The notes under the pieces: generated by a model
Told to the model about the DNA's origin: nothing
The model's database searches: none
What the model saw: the letters and a program-made list of their open reading frames with translations, nothing else
In this document: positions 51,541 through 61,846 of the stretch, in pieces
How positions within the stretch are numbered: position 1 is the stretch's first letter
Layout: each line of letters begins with the position of its first letter
Made by a program: the position numbers and the translations under genes
Source: Virgibacillus phasianinus
Lineage (GTDB): Bacteria; Bacillota; Bacilli; Bacillales; Amphibacillaceae
Length of the DNA: 64,000 nt
Assembly: GCF_002216775.1 (NCBI RefSeq)
Contig: NZ_CP022315.1
Span: 3,286,001 to 3,350,000, forward strand
Reading direction: 5' to 3'

Positions 51541-51600
51541 GGGCTTCATTCTATTAACCATTATCGAACCACGGCCCCTTGAAACTAGACCGTTTTCTAT

Positions 51601-52380
51601 TCACTCAAACATTTGTTTGTTCATTTGGTTGATTGCTGCTTTTTCGAGGCGCGACACCTGGGCTTGTGATATGCCGATTTCATCGGCGACTTCCATTTGT
51701 GTTTTACCTTGGAAAAAACGTTTATTTACAATCATTTTCTCACGTTCATTGAGTTGATGCATACCTTCCTTCAAGGAAAGCTTGTCTACCCAGGTAGAAT
51801 CCTTATCCGAATCATCACTTAACTGATCCATCACAAAAATCGGGTCACCACCGTCATTATAGATTGGTTCAAATAATGAAACAGGATCCTGAATTGCATC
51901 CAGAGCAAATACGATATCTGCTTGTGGTATGCCTAATTCCTCGGCGATTTCTTTGGAAGTAGGTTCCTTTGATGTTTTGTTAACCAAACTTTCTCTTACC
52001 TGTAATGCTTTATATGCAATATCACGTAATGATCTGGACACACGAATTGGATTATTATCCCGTAAATATCTTCTAATTTCTCCAATGATCATCGGGACTG
52101 CATATGTGGAAAATTTAACATTATGACCTAAATCAAAATTATCGATTGATTTCATTAATCCTATACATCCTACCTGAAACAGATCATCAACATATTCTCC
52201 ACGATTATTAAAACGCTGAATGACACTTAAAACTAAGCGTAAATTACCATTCACTAATTCTTCTCGTGCAGATAGTTCTCCCTCTTGCATTTTTACAAAT
52301 AATTTACGCATTTCTTCGTTCTTTAACACTGGTAATTTCGATGTATCAACACCACATATTTCAACTTTATGTCTAATCAT
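51601..52380 (-). CDS. sigG: RNA polymerase sporulation sigma factor SigG
   Basis: ATG at 52380 (GGGAGGG upstream). 259 residues, nearly identical in layout to B. subtilis SigG: KVEICGVDTSKLPVL start, region 2 LFQVGCIGLMKSIDNFD, region 3 and region 4 helix-turn-helix (QMEVADEIGISQAQVSRLEK). Drives late forespore genes. Preceded by a sigma-F/sigma-G promoter, giving autoregulation, and by sigE read-through. Confidence 0.97.
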   Translation of the reverse strand: MIRHKVEICGVDTSKLPVLKNEEMRKLFVKMQEGELSAREELVNGNLRLVLSVIQRFNNRGEYVDDLFQVGCIGLMKSIDNFDLGHNVKFSTYAVPMIIGEIRRYLRDNNPIRVSRSLRDIAYKALQVRESLVNKTSKEPTSKEIAEELGIPQADIVFALDAIQDPVSLFEPIYNDGGDPIFVMDQLSDDSDKDSTWVDKLSLKEGMHQLNEREKMIVNKRFFQGKTQMEVADEIGISQAQVSRLEKAAINQMNKQMFE

Positions 52381-52419
52381 ATCGATTCTGCCCTCCCAGT
52401 TAGCGATGCTGTTCAAGGA

Positions 52420-52449
52420 CAGTATCTCCGCGCAGGAGATTTTTTATGC
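52420..52449 (-). promoter_or_regulatory. Sigma-F/sigma-G promoter of sigG
   Basis: Minus strand GCATA (52445-52449), 15-base spacer, GGAGATACTG (52420-52429). Both boxes match the GywTA / GgnnAnAHTR consensus of forespore sigma factors. The spacer and -10 also form a small ATCTCC/GGAGAT hairpin. Confidence 0.75.
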
Positions 52450-52505
52450 AAACCGAATGAGACAAAAAATGGTAAATATATGGTGTAAATCAACTGTGTC
52501 TAGGG

Positions 52506-53219
52506 CTATACCATTTTATTAAATTCTTTTTTTAACCGGCGGATTATTTTTTTCTCCAGTCTGGAAATATACGATTGTGAAATACCTAACATATCGGCCA
52601 CATCTTTTTGTGTTTTTTCCTCCTGGCCAATCAGACCAAATCGCAGCTCCATGATTTGCTTTTCCCTGTTATTCAAATGTGACAAAGCATTTTTTAACAA
52701 ATCTTTGTCCACGTTCTTTTCAAGGTTCTTGGTAATCACATCATCATCCGTGCCTAGTACATCTGACAACAATAATTCATTGCCATCCCAATCTATGTTC
52801 AAAGGCTCATCAAATGATATTTCAGATTTTAATTTATTATTTCTTCTTAAATACATAAGAATCTCATTTTCAATACATCTGGATGCATAGGTTGCTAATT
52901 TAATTTGTTTCTCTGGTTTGAAGGTATTAACAGCTTTGATTAGACCAATAGTTCCAATACTGATTAAATCTTCAATGTTGATACCGGTATTTTCAAATTT
53001 GCGGGCAATATAAACAACTAAACGCAGATTTCGTTCTATCAGTACTGCCCGAGCCGCTTTATCCCCAGTAGGTAAGCGCTTTAATAAAGACTGTTCTTCT
53101 GTTTTTGACAGCGGTGGTGGTAATGCTTCACTGCCGCCAATATAATATATTTCATCAGCTTTAAAACCTAGTTTAATTAAAAACTTATACCACCATAACT
53201 GCATCCGAAGTTTCAACAA
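52506..53219 (-). CDS. sigE: RNA polymerase sporulation sigma factor SigE (pro-form)
   Basis: TTG start at 53219 with AAGGAG 8 bases away. 237 residues: an N-terminal pro-sequence (about 27 residues, hydrophobic, ending near DEIYYIGG) removed by SpoIIGA, region 2 ([18 protein letters not shown]) and region 4 ([19 protein letters not shown]). Early mother-cell sigma factor. Cotranscribed with spoIIGA. Confidence 0.97.
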   Translation of the reverse strand: MLKLRMQLWWYKFLIKLGFKADEIYYIGGSEALPPPLSKTEEQSLLKRLPTGDKAARAVLIERNLRLVVYIARKFENTGINIEDLISIGTIGLIKAVNTFKPEKQIKLATYASRCIENEILMYLRRNNKLKSEISFDEPLNIDWDGNELLLSDVLGTDDDVITKNLEKNVDKDLLKNALSHLNNREKQIMELRFGLIGQEEKTQKDVADMLGISQSYISRLEKKIIRRLKKEFNKMV

Positions 53220-53307
53220 ATTAATCGCTCCTTTTCATTAAATTGATTTGCCTGATTTCTTAATCACCCGAACTCCTTTTTCAGTATACGGGCAGTTTTA
53301 AGCAGGT

Positions 53308-54228
53308 TTATGCTGAATGAACTGCTGCTAGTTTAATAATTTGGGGATGAAGTAAACAATGATATCGTTGATCTTTAGTTAGATCTGAAAACTGAATTCC
53401 GATTAATAACTTATTTGTCATAATCTCTCTTTCGTCATACTGTATTTTTATATGATCTGGCTTGATTGCCAACATATAAGAAGACTTTCCATTAACGCCC
53501 TGAAATGGAACGATATGTATTCGTCCCTCCCATTTTTTCGGGACAGCATCAAAGTCCAAAAGATCAGATGCCTTAGTTATAGCTTCCCATTCATCTTCTG
53601 AAAACCATTGCTTTAAAAACGGTTCATCACAGATAACAACTGGGCTTTTTGTAAGAGGATCAACCAATTGATTTCCACTATCAATGTATCCTGTTGTCGA
53701 AATTGCCTTATTATTAATTTCTAATGTAGTGGGATAAAACTGATCATACCGAATTTTTTCCGCTGCGTGCTTGTCCATACTTTTTTTCGTAAAGTGCCAA
53801 ACAATTGGAAAACATATGACAACGAATATCCAACTGATTGGATCCCCGTATCCTTTATTAAACGTTAGAACTCCACTCGAAGAAACAGCGAATGGGCTTT
53901 CCAGCATAAAGTGCAGGGCAATTAACCCACCTCCGATAGTAAAAGTAACAAAGTAGAATAAAAACAGGAGACGGAACAATTGATATACAGAACGATAACG
54001 ACAGAAACTCAATATTATTAAAATTGAATACATAAACTTCCCAACTACGCTAGTAATCAATGAATCTGGGAAATAGATTGAAATCGGAACGATCATGGAA
54101 GCAACAAACGAACCTAGAATAATCCTTTTCTTACTAGCACTTTCTTTTGCTAAGATAAGTGTAAGCATAATGAGCATCATATCAAACAAAAAATTGAGCA
54201 GCCATATTACATCAACATAAATTGCCAC
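53308..54228 (-). CDS. spoIIGA: Sigma-E processing aspartic peptidase SpoIIGA
   Basis: GTG start at 54228 gives a start resembling the family (VAIYVDVIWLLNFLFD); an ATG at 54246 would add six residues. About 306 residues: five transmembrane helices in the first half, then a cytoplasmic domain with the catalytic Asp in TGYIDSGNQLVDP. Cleaves pro-SigE after a forespore SpoIIR signal. Confidence 0.94.
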   Translation of the reverse strand: MAIYVDVIWLLNFLFDMMLIMLTLILAKESASKKRIILGSFVASMIVPISIYFPDSLITSVVGKFMYSILIILSFCRYRSVYQLFRLLFLFYFVTFTIGGGLIALHFMLESPFAVSSSGVLTFNKGYGDPISWIFVVICFPIVWHFTKKSMDKHAAEKIRYDQFYPTTLEINNKAISTTGYIDSGNQLVDPLTKSPVVICDEPFLKQWFSEDEWEAITKASDLLDFDAVPKKWEGRIHIVPFQGVNGKSSYMLAIKPDHIKIQYDEREIMTNKLLIGIQFSDLTKDQRYHCLLHPQIIKLAAVHSA

Positions 54229-54281
54229 TTCTCCCTTCCTTTCCATCCTATTGAATTTCTGGCTTTAGCTGAATAATTAAA

Positions 54282-54314
54282 AGTATAAGGGAGGTGGATA
54301 AAAAAGTCTGTCGC
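54282..54314 (-). promoter_or_regulatory. Spo0A-type promoter of spoIIGA-sigE
   Basis: Minus strand GCGACA (54309-54314), an unusually long 21-base spacer and TATACT (54282-54287), like the spoIIG promoter of B. subtilis with its over-long spacer. A Spo0A-box-like TGTCG overlaps the -35, and TTGTCGGA lies at 54361-54368 upstream. Confidence 0.55.
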
Positions 54315-54414
54315 TTCTTGTATGCAAAAAAGGGCTATTTTTAACTTCTTATCAACAGGATTGTCGGAGGGGTAGGATACAGGAGAAGCACAGGTTCCCA
54401 CAATTGATGGATGA

Positions 54415-54456
54415 TTAAAAAAGCAGCCAGACTGGGTGAAATACCAGTTTGGCTGC
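54415..54456 (-). terminator. Intrinsic terminator of ftsZ
   Basis: GCAGCCAGACTGG pairs with CCAGTTTGGCTGC around a short loop; T6 follows on the minus strand. Confidence 0.87.
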
Positions 54457-54477
54457 CCTGAATCATTCAATCTACTT

Positions 54478-55641
54478 TTATCGATTGCGGTTACGGTTAC
54501 GTAAGAAGGTTGGAATGTCTAAAGCATCGTCTTCTTGTTTCACACGATTAGGCTGTTGTTGCTGCTGCTGCGACTGCTGTTGCTGCGGTTGTTGTCTTTC
54601 TCTTGGAGCCTCATCAAATTGTCTTGTTGCAGCTTGCTGTTTATGATTAATAATCGGCCGTTGTTTTGGTGTGTTATCAATTTTTTGATTTTCATCAAAT
54701 CCTGTTGCAATAACAGTAACAATAATTTCATCTTTTAAATTTTCGTTGATCACTGAACCAAATATGACATTTACTTCATTATCTGCAGCAGAAGTTACTA
54801 AATCAGCTGCTTCCTGCACTTCATATAAACTTAAATTATCTCCGCCTGTAATATTCATAAGAATACCGTGGGCTCCATCAATCGAAGTTTCAAGTAACGG
54901 TGAAGATATTGCTTTTTTCGCGGCTTCAGTGGCACGACTTTCTCCGGTAGCAACACCAATGCCCATTAATGCAGACCCTTTATCAAACATAATTGTTTTA
55001 ACATCAGCAAAGTCTACATTAATCAGTCCTGGTTTTGCGATTAAATCAGAAATGCCTTGTACACCTTGACGGAGAACATTGTCCGCCTCACGGAATGCTT
55101 CTAGCATCGGTGTGTTTTTATCAACAATTTCAAGCAGACGATCATTCGGAATGACAATTAAAGTATCGACACTACTCTTTAATGCATCAATTCCCGAAAC
55201 TGCCTGTACAGATCTGCGCCGGCCTTCAAAGGTAAACGGACGTGTTACAACACCGACTGTTAATGCTCCAATTTCTTTTGCGATTTGAGCAATTACTGGC
55301 GCTGCACCGGTACCAGTACCGCCGCCCATCCCAGCGGTTACAAAAATCATATCTGCACCTTGCAGTATTTCTTCAATTTGTTCTTTATTTTCCTCAGCAG
55401 CTTTTTTACCAACCTCTGGATTAGCTCCTGCACCAAGTCCGCGTGTCAGTTTTCCGCCAATTTGCAGCTTCACTTCCGCCTTGGAAAGATTTAATGCCTG
55501 TGCGTCCGTATTAACTGCAATAAATTCGACACCTTCCACACCATGTTCTATCATTCGGTTAACAGCGTTGCTTCCACCGCCACCAACACCAATAACTTTA
55601 ATTGTTGCTAACTGATCCATATTTGTATCAAACTCTAACAT
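54478..55641 (-). CDS. ftsZ: Cell division GTPase FtsZ
   Basis: ATG at 55641 after AGGAGG. 387 residues. Tubulin-like GTPase ([15 protein letters not shown], signature [13 protein letters not shown], catalytic loop [11 protein letters not shown]), variable Gln-rich linker (about 330-365, coded by CAA/CAG runs) and the C-terminal tail [16 protein letters not shown] that docks FtsA and SepF. Polymerises into the Z-ring. Confidence 0.98.
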   Translation of the reverse strand: MLEFDTNMDQLATIKVIGVGGGGSNAVNRMIEHGVEGVEFIAVNTDAQALNLSKAEVKLQIGGKLTRGLGAGANPEVGKKAAEENKEQIEEILQGADMIFVTAGMGGGTGTGAAPVIAQIAKEIGALTVGVVTRPFTFEGRRRSVQAVSGIDALKSSVDTLIVIPNDRLLEIVDKNTPMLEAFREADNVLRQGVQGISDLIAKPGLINVDFADVKTIMFDKGSALMGIGVATGESRATEAAKKAISSPLLETSIDGAHGILMNITGGDNLSLYEVQEAADLVTSAADNEVNVIFGSVINENLKDEIIVTVIATGFDENQKIDNTPKQRPIINHKQQAATRQFDEAPRERQQPQQQQSQQQQQQPNRVKQEDDALDIPTFLRNRNRNR

Positions 55642-55705
55642 ATCCGTTCCTCCTAAATTTGCAAAATTACAAGAGTTTATCACAAGTAGTTACTGAAACA
55701 CTATA

Positions 55706-56986
55706 TTAATCAAAGAAATATTTGAAAATATTAGCGATTCCTGATTCTTTTTTCGTTTTTTCCTTTGGTTCTTTAGGACTAGCTTGTTTTTTCGTGCGTT
55801 TTGGTTGTGATTCCTGCTCATGCTCAATAACAGATGGAAATAATTCTTTTCCTTGTATTTTCGCATTACGGTAAGCAAATTGCAAGATACCAACACCTGC
55901 TGTATACTGCGGTTCCCTTACCCCAATATAATCCGGGATGGCCATTCTTACATTTGATTGAAACAAATCCTGTGCAAGTTCAAGTACGCCTGACATTTTC
56001 ATGGTACCACCCGTCAATACATAACCCCCAGGCAATCCCCGATATCCAGCTTTTCTGATTTCCCGCTCGGCATAGGCATATATTTCTTCTAACCTTGCCT
56101 CAATCATATCAGCAATCTGTAACTGGTTGTAGGTCTGTTTTGTATTACTTCCAATGATAGAAACTTCAAATGTCTCATTTTCTTGTGCTTCATCAAAGAA
56201 AGCATGACCATAATTAAGTTTAATGTCTTCTGCTTCTTCTGTAGATGTTCTAAGCCCAATGGATAAATCTTTTGTTATGTTGTCTCCGCCTAACGGGACA
56301 ACGCTTGTGGATACTAGATGATCATTTTCGAAGATTGATACAGTTGAGCATCCACCCCCAACATCAATTAGGGCTACACCAAGATTTTTTTCATCCTTGG
56401 AAAGCGCAATTGATCCTCCTGCGAGTGGTTGTAAACAAATATCGGATATTTGTAAATTGGCACGCTCCACACATTTTAATATATTATGTAAGACCGTTTT
56501 GGAACACGTTATAATTGTTCCCTCCATTTCCAGGCGGACACCGATCATTCCCCTTGGATCCGTAATTTCATCCAATCCATCCACAATAAACTGTTTTGGT
56601 ATGACATCAATGATTTCACGTTCCGGAGGGATAGAAAGCACTTGTGCTGCATCAATTACACGTGTTATATCATCATTGCCTATTTCACGATTTTCACTTT
56701 GAACGGCTACTACACCATGGCATGATTGTAATTGAATATGATTGCCGTTTATTCCAACTACAACCCGGTCAATTTCCATTCCAACCATACGCTCCGCTTG
56801 TTCAACAGCATTTCTGATAGAATTTACAGTTTGGTCAATATCAACTATAGCACCTTTTTTCATGCCGTTTGACTTAGCAGAACCTACGCCAATAATATTT
56901 AATGAATCATTTACAACTTCCCCAATAATTACTTTTATTTTTGATGTCCCAATGTCTAAACTAACTAAAATCTCACTTTGATTCAA
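55706..56986 (-). CDS. ftsA: Cell division protein FtsA
   Basis: TTG start at 56986 with GGGAGGTG upstream. 426 residues: actin-like fold with VSLDIGTSKIKVIIGE, the 1C subdomain and VDVGGG-like ALIDVGGGCSTV. The tail is a Lys-rich stretch ending in an amphipathic membrane helix (SGIANIFKYFFD). Anchors FtsZ to the membrane. Confidence 0.97.
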   Translation of the reverse strand: MNQSEILVSLDIGTSKIKVIIGEVVNDSLNIIGVGSAKSNGMKKGAIVDIDQTVNSIRNAVEQAERMVGMEIDRVVVGINGNHIQLQSCHGVVAVQSENREIGNDDITRVIDAAQVLSIPPEREIIDVIPKQFIVDGLDEITDPRGMIGVRLEMEGTIITCSKTVLHNILKCVERANLQISDICLQPLAGGSIALSKDEKNLGVALIDVGGGCSTVSIFENDHLVSTSVVPLGGDNITKDLSIGLRTSTEEAEDIKLNYGHAFFDEAQENETFEVSIIGSNTKQTYNQLQIADMIEARLEEIYAYAEREIRKAGYRGLPGGYVLTGGTMKMSGVLELAQDLFQSNVRMAIPDYIGVREPQYTAGVGILQFAYRNAKIQGKELFPSVIEHEQESQPKRTKKQASPKEPKEKTKKESGIANIFKYFFD

Positions 56987-57304
56987 AGAAAGGCACCTCC
57001 CAATTCCTTACAACAATTTTATTTTCAGCCATTTTTACGTTTAGATTTGATAACCAGCAATTCATAAGTATTATAATCTATTATTCTATCGTACTACACG
57101 GTAAAAATAAAATATATTATGAGTAATTCTACAATTAACATAGAATTCCTTTAATTTTCTGCTGATTTTTTCATTTCTTCGCAAATTAATTTGTATTCCA
57201 TTCTTTTCATGGGCATAACCTACCACATACTAAACTGTTCGTTAACATCGCTCTGAATGTGTCTTTCAACTTTAATTAATCAACTATTTTTATTAAATTG
57301 GCGA
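56987..57304. other. Intergenic region between divIB and ftsA
   Basis: 318 AT-rich bases where B. subtilis has ylxW, ylxX and sbp. A TATAAT box at 57070-57075 (minus strand) may belong to an ftsAZ promoter. No coding sequence recognised. Confidence 0.5.
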
Positions 57305-58093
57305 TTATTCCGCAGTGGTTTTTGTTATTTTTTTATCTTCTGTATTATCCTCAAACGATTCGAAATAAACACCTACCCCAATATGGATGATTCCTTTATT
57401 ATCCGGGTCAAGCTGGGCAACGATTGACGGATACACCTTCATGTTCTTAGCAAAGTTTCGAATAGTTCCATCAACCACATAACCATCACTCATAAAAAGG
57501 ACTATTTTTTTCTTATTATCGTCTTTCGGCTTCCAATGAATTTCAGAAATTAAATTACGAATATTTTGCGGTAGTTTTTTTAACTGTTCGGTCATTTTGT
57601 TTAACATGGATTCATCATTGAAGCCTATCAGCAAAGGAGCACTACCATTGCTTGTTTCCCTTTTTAATTTGGTCAACACCTTGCCGTTCCCTAAAATAGG
57701 GTAAAAGAAACCATCTTTTTTTAAGTACCCTACTTGTTTTAATTCATTAACTTGAATTTCAACAGTCCACGGCAGTTTCTTATTAACTTCAACAGAATCA
57801 ATGATTGGATTTTTTGCCAGTTCATTTTTAATCTTGGATTCATTGAGCATCCAGATGTTCGTATCAGTTGTTAAATTAGTTTTTTCCACGACCTCATCGT
57901 CTGATAATGCAAGGTTGCCGGTCACCTCGATTGTATGTATATGACTAAGTGGAGATTGCAAATATACGATAATCGATATAAGTATGAAAAAAATAGAAAG
58001 ATAAAATATTAAACGTCTATTCGCTTTTTTCTTGCGAGCTTGTTTCAGCTTTGGAATGCGATCCTCAATCGAAACAATTTTCTTTTTGCTCAT
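57305..58093 (-). CDS. divIB: Cell division protein DivIB/FtsQ
   Basis: 262 residues: short basic cytoplasmic tail, one membrane helix (about 27-48), a POTRA domain (IHTIEVTGNLALSDDEVV) and an FtsQ/beta domain. Bridges FtsL/DivIC in the divisome. A hairpin terminator lies just upstream, so it probably starts its own transcript. Confidence 0.93.
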   Translation of the reverse strand: MSKKKIVSIEDRIPKLKQARKKKANRRLIFYLSIFFILISIIVYLQSPLSHIHTIEVTGNLALSDDEVVEKTNLTTDTNIWMLNESKIKNELAKNPIIDSVEVNKKLPWTVEIQVNELKQVGYLKKDGFFYPILGNGKVLTKLKRETSNGSAPLLIGFNDESMLNKMTEQLKKLPQNIRNLISEIHWKPKDDNKKKIVLFMSDGYVVDGTIRNFAKNMKVYPSIVAQLDPDNKGIIHIGVGVYFESFEDNTEDKKITKTTAE

Positions 58094-58123
58094 TCTATTT
58101 CTTCCTTTATTTCAAATTAACAG

Positions 58124-58149
58124 AATAAAACGGCACTATAAAATGCCGT
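58124..58149 (-). terminator. Terminator between spoVE and divIB
   Basis: ACGGCA and TGCCGT stem with an 8-base loop and TTTTATTC tail on the minus strand. Short but well placed. Confidence 0.55.
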
Positions 58150-58269
58150 CTCATTTTGTTACCTGAATTATATCATATTACATACATAAATATGTAGTAC
58201 ACATTACCTAGAAAATTGTTTTTTTAAAGCATTGCGACAGTAAAATATATCCAACACCTCAGATAATTA

Positions 58270-59370
58270 TCAAATTGTGGAAGATCTGCTAATATTTAAT
58301 AAAATACCAACGGCGCAAAGTGTTAGCGTCAGGGATGAACCCCCATAGCTTAAAAATGGTAATGTAATACCTGTGACGGGGATTAAGCCGATTACAACGC
58401 TGATATTGATCATAACCTGAATCGAAAGCATAGTGGTAATGCCTAACGCCAAATATCTGCCAAATTCATCCTGTGTAGTAAGAGCTATTTTAATTCCTCT
58501 CCAGAAGATCAGGATGAATAATATGATAACAATCGTGCCACCGATAAACCCTAATTCTTCTCCTAAAATAGCAAAAATAAAATCTGTTTGCGGTTCAGGT
58601 AGGTAGAAATACTTTTGTATACTGTCACCTAAACCAACACCCATTAATCCGCCGGGACCGATTGCGTACAAAGACTGAATGATTTGAAATCCGTCCCCAA
58701 GCGGGTCTTCCCACGGATTAATAAATGCGGTAATTCGTTTAATTCGATATGGTGCAGAAATGATCAGGAACAGGAAGGCTACTATACCTAAACCAGCCAG
58801 TCCAAAAAAATGGGTGAATTTTGCACCGGCAGCGAAGATTAATACCATACATGTTAGAACCAGAACAACGCCTGTCCCTAAATCCGGCTGAAGCATAATT
58901 AGCCCAAATGCGGTGAACACAAGAATAATAGAAGGGAAAAAGCCTTTTTTAAACGATGTGATATATTTCTGGTTAAACGTCAAATAGGCGGATAGAAATA
59001 TAATCAGTCCAAGTTTCATAAATTCGGACGGCTGGATACTAAATGCCCCAACACCAATCCAGCTTTGCGCACCTCCGCGTACTAAGCCGACGCCTGGTAT
59101 TAACACTAATCCAAGCATTACAAAACACCCTAGCAATATTGGTTTAGCATACTTCTTCCATAACCCGTATGGTGTCATCATCAGGAAAAACATTGCAACA
59201 ATACCTACACCGACAAACAGTAATTGACGTTTGAGATAAAAGAAAGCGTCGCCATACTTATAATCCGCCCAAACGTACGATGAACTAAATACCATTACCC
59301 CTCCTATGATCAGCAATGCTATAACCAAGCCAAGCAAAAAATAATCCGGTTTACTTTGTTGTTTAAACAT
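58270..59370 (-). CDS. spoVE: SEDS peptidoglycan glycosyltransferase SpoVE (FtsW family)
   Basis: ATG at 59370 chosen because it gives MFKQQSKPDYFLL, like SpoVE; ribosome site is poor and an upstream TTG is possible. 366 residues, ten membrane helices, with SEDS motifs ARSW-like GGAQSWIGVGAFSIQPSE, and LPFLSYGGSS near the end. Polymerises lipid II, in SpoVE's case for the spore cortex. Position after murD is that of spoVE rather than ftsW. Confidence 0.9.
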   Translation of the reverse strand: MFKQQSKPDYFLLGLVIALLIIGGVMVFSSSYVWADYKYGDAFFYLKRQLLFVGVGIVAMFFLMMTPYGLWKKYAKPILLGCFVMLGLVLIPGVGLVRGGAQSWIGVGAFSIQPSEFMKLGLIIFLSAYLTFNQKYITSFKKGFFPSIILVFTAFGLIMLQPDLGTGVVLVLTCMVLIFAAGAKFTHFFGLAGLGIVAFLFLIISAPYRIKRITAFINPWEDPLGDGFQIIQSLYAIGPGGLMGVGLGDSIQKYFYLPEPQTDFIFAILGEELGFIGGTIVIILFILIFWRGIKIALTTQDEFGRYLALGITTMLSIQVMINISVVIGLIPVTGITLPFLSYGGSSLTLTLCAVGILLNISRSSTI

Positions 59371-59465
59371 TTTATCAAACAAAAAAATACCCCATTTCCA
59401 ACTAAAAGAAATTAGGGCATTTAGTATTAAGTAAGTTAGCAATTGATGACTGAAAGAAAATGCCC

Positions 59466-60815
59466 TTACTCTAATGTATGCACAGCTTGTATAAACATGT
59501 CTCCTCGTTCTTCAAAACTACGATATTGATCCCAGCTGGCACATGCTGGTGAAAGCAAAATTACATCTTTTGGATTTGATAATGCATATGCTTTGTCAAC
59601 AGCGTCCGTCACATCTTTTGCAAATGTAACCTTGGTTATTCCTGCCTTGTCTGCCAGTTCTTTAAGCTTCATTTTTGTTTGGCCAAATAACACCATTGCC
59701 TTCACATTTTTTAAATATGGGAGTAAATCATCAAAACCATTGCCACGATCCAACCCACCAGCCAGCAAAATGGTGGGTTGTTTAAATGAGGACAAGGCTT
59801 TTTGGGTTGCTAAAATATTAGTACCTTTTGAATCATTATAAAACAGCCTGTCTGCAATCCTGGCTACAAATTGAAAACGATGTTCAACTCCGGAGAATGT
59901 TTGTAATACTTTTTGTATAGCCTTCGTACTTGCGCCGTTTAGCTTTGCTGCACAAATTGCCGCGAGCATATTTTCGATATTGTGATCGCCAACAAGCAGA
60001 ATATCCTGTTTATCCATTATCTTTTCATTTCCAAAATAAATACTGGTTGAATCGGCCCACGCTCCTGTTTCAAGCTGTTTCGTAATGGAAAAAGGTACTT
60101 TAACTGATTTGGCTTCCAATGCAGCCTCTCTCAAATTTGGATCATCATCATTGTACACAAGATAATCCTCACTCGTTTGGTTTCTAAAAATATTATATTT
60201 AGCTCTTTTATAATTTGCCATCGTTTTATGATAATCCAAATGCGCTTCATAAATGTTAAGTAGTACTGCAATTTTAGGTTGGAATTCCCGTATCCCCATT
60301 AATTGGAATGAGGATAATTCCAATACCAGAGTTTCCTCATCGGTTAGGGTCTGGGCAACCTCTGTTGCAACTTTTCCAATATTCCCCGCTACTTTAACAG
60401 GTAAATTACTCTCAGCTATCATATTTGTAGCAAGCGTTGTTGTGGTAGTTTTGCCATTTGAACCGGAAATAGCAATAATATTCCCTGTTGCTAATTCATT
60501 AGCAAACTCAATTTCAGTTAAAATTGGAATCTCACGTTTTTCAGCTTCTGCGACTACTGGGTTGTCATATGGAATGCCCGGATTTTTAATGACCACATCT
60601 ACCGTATCTAAAACAGAAAGGGGATGGGAACCAACAATCACCTCAGCGCCCATCTCTTTTAGTTTTACAACAACATCATCTGTTTGCGTTGCAAGCTTGT
60701 CATTTATCCGTACATTAATACCACTATTTAAAAGTAGCTCAGCGGCAGCTGTACCACTTTTTGCTAAACCCAATACTAATGCATGTGAATAGTTAAATTC
60801 AGTTAATTTCTTCAC
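59466..60815 (-). CDS. murD: UDP-N-acetylmuramoyl-L-alanine:D-glutamate ligase
   Basis: GTG start at 60815, overlapping the mraY stop by 4 bases, with GAGGTGG upstream. 449 residues. ATP motif [37 protein letters not shown] and [13 protein letters not shown] are Mur-ligase landmarks. Adds D-Glu to UDP-MurNAc-Ala. Confidence 0.96.
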   Translation of the reverse strand: MKKLTEFNYSHALVLGLAKSGTAAAELLLNSGINVRINDKLATQTDDVVVKLKEMGAEVIVGSHPLSVLDTVDVVIKNPGIPYDNPVVAEAEKREIPILTEIEFANELATGNIIAISGSNGKTTTTTLATNMIAESNLPVKVAGNIGKVATEVAQTLTDEETLVLELSSFQLMGIREFQPKIAVLLNIYEAHLDYHKTMANYKRAKYNIFRNQTSEDYLVYNDDDPNLREAALEAKSVKVPFSITKQLETGAWADSTSIYFGNEKIMDKQDILLVGDHNIENMLAAICAAKLNGASTKAIQKVLQTFSGVEHRFQFVARIADRLFYNDSKGTNILATQKALSSFKQPTILLAGGLDRGNGFDDLLPYLKNVKAMVLFGQTKMKLKELADKAGITKVTFAKDVTDAVDKAYALSNPKDVILLSPACASWDQYRSFEERGDMFIQAVHTLE

Positions 60816-61798
60816 AATAAGCCCACCTCGATATATACGCCAAGTGCTGCAAATAATAATCCCACAAACCAAAATGTCGTAACTACCCGCCATTCTGACC
60901 AACCCATTAGCTCATAATGATGGTGTAATGGGCTCATTTTAAATATACGTTTTCCGGTTGTTTTAAATGATATAACTTGAATAATAACTGATAATGTTTC
61001 GATGACAAACACGCCGCCAATGATGATTAGAATAATTTCAAGTTTAGTTAATATAGCGATGGCGGCCAATGAACCTCCAAGAGCTAAAGAACCAGTATCT
61101 CCCATAAAAACCTTTGCAGGATGTGCGTTAAAGATAAGAAAGCCTAATAATGCCCCAACAGCTGATAGTGCAAAAATGGCTACTTCATTTTGCGGAAAAC
61201 CAGACCATGCCAAGATTCCAAATGCGCCAAACGCAATTGCAGCTGTACCCGCTAAAAGTCCGTCTAACCCATCAGTTAAGTTTACCGCATTTGACGTGCC
61301 GACAAGCATAAAAATAATTAATAATGCATAGCCCCAGCCGAGGTCCCACTGGATGTCAGTACCCGGAACTTGAATATATGTATCAAAATTATTCATCCGT
61401 AAAATTACATAAAATACAAGTGCGATTACTACTTGTCCAAACATCTTTTGTTTTGATGTTAATCCAAGATTCCGTTTAAGGGCAACTTTGATAAAATCAT
61501 CTAAAAAGCCGATAAGTCCATACCCTAAAATTACGAATATTAAAATCCATAGTTCATATCCAATGGATTGAAACGAATATTTTGCCGCCATGATTATTGA
61601 TGTAATAATAATACTGAAGACAATCATAATTCCACCCATTGTTGGTGTACCGGTTTTTTTCACATGTGATTTAGGTCCTTCTTCTCGTATACTTTGTCCA
61701 AATTTCAATCGTCTTAAAAAAGGAATAAAGATCGGGGATAAAAGGACGGTGATTAAAAATGCGATTGCGATTGTTATCAGTAATGCATATAAATTCAT
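60812..61798 (-). CDS. mraY: Phospho-N-acetylmuramoyl-pentapeptide transferase
   Basis: ATG at 61798 after AGGAGGAG. 328 residues, about ten membrane helices, motifs [25 protein letters not shown] and [18 protein letters not shown]. Makes lipid I from UDP-MurNAc-pentapeptide and undecaprenyl phosphate. Confidence 0.97.
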   Translation of the reverse strand: MNLYALLITIAIAFLITVLLSPIFIPFLRRLKFGQSIREEGPKSHVKKTGTPTMGGIMIVFSIIITSIIMAAKYSFQSIGYELWILIFVILGYGLIGFLDDFIKVALKRNLGLTSKQKMFGQVVIALVFYVILRMNNFDTYIQVPGTDIQWDLGWGYALLIIFMLVGTSNAVNLTDGLDGLLAGTAAIAFGAFGILAWSGFPQNEVAIFALSAVGALLGFLIFNAHPAKVFMGDTGSLALGGSLAAIAILTKLEIILIIIGGVFVIETLSVIIQVISFKTTGKRIFKMSPLHHHYELMGWSEWRVVTTFWFVGLLFAALGVYIEVGLL

Positions 61799-61846
61799 TG
61801 TGTTTCTCCTCCTTTTACAATTACCGCCCAAGATTGTTGTTTACTA

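Noticed and set aside
54249-54470. 87-codon minus-strand frame between ftsZ and spoIIGA
   Set aside because: It covers the ftsZ terminator and the Spo0A-type promoter and has no recognisable protein features. It could have been a bpr remnant, but no similarity is visible.
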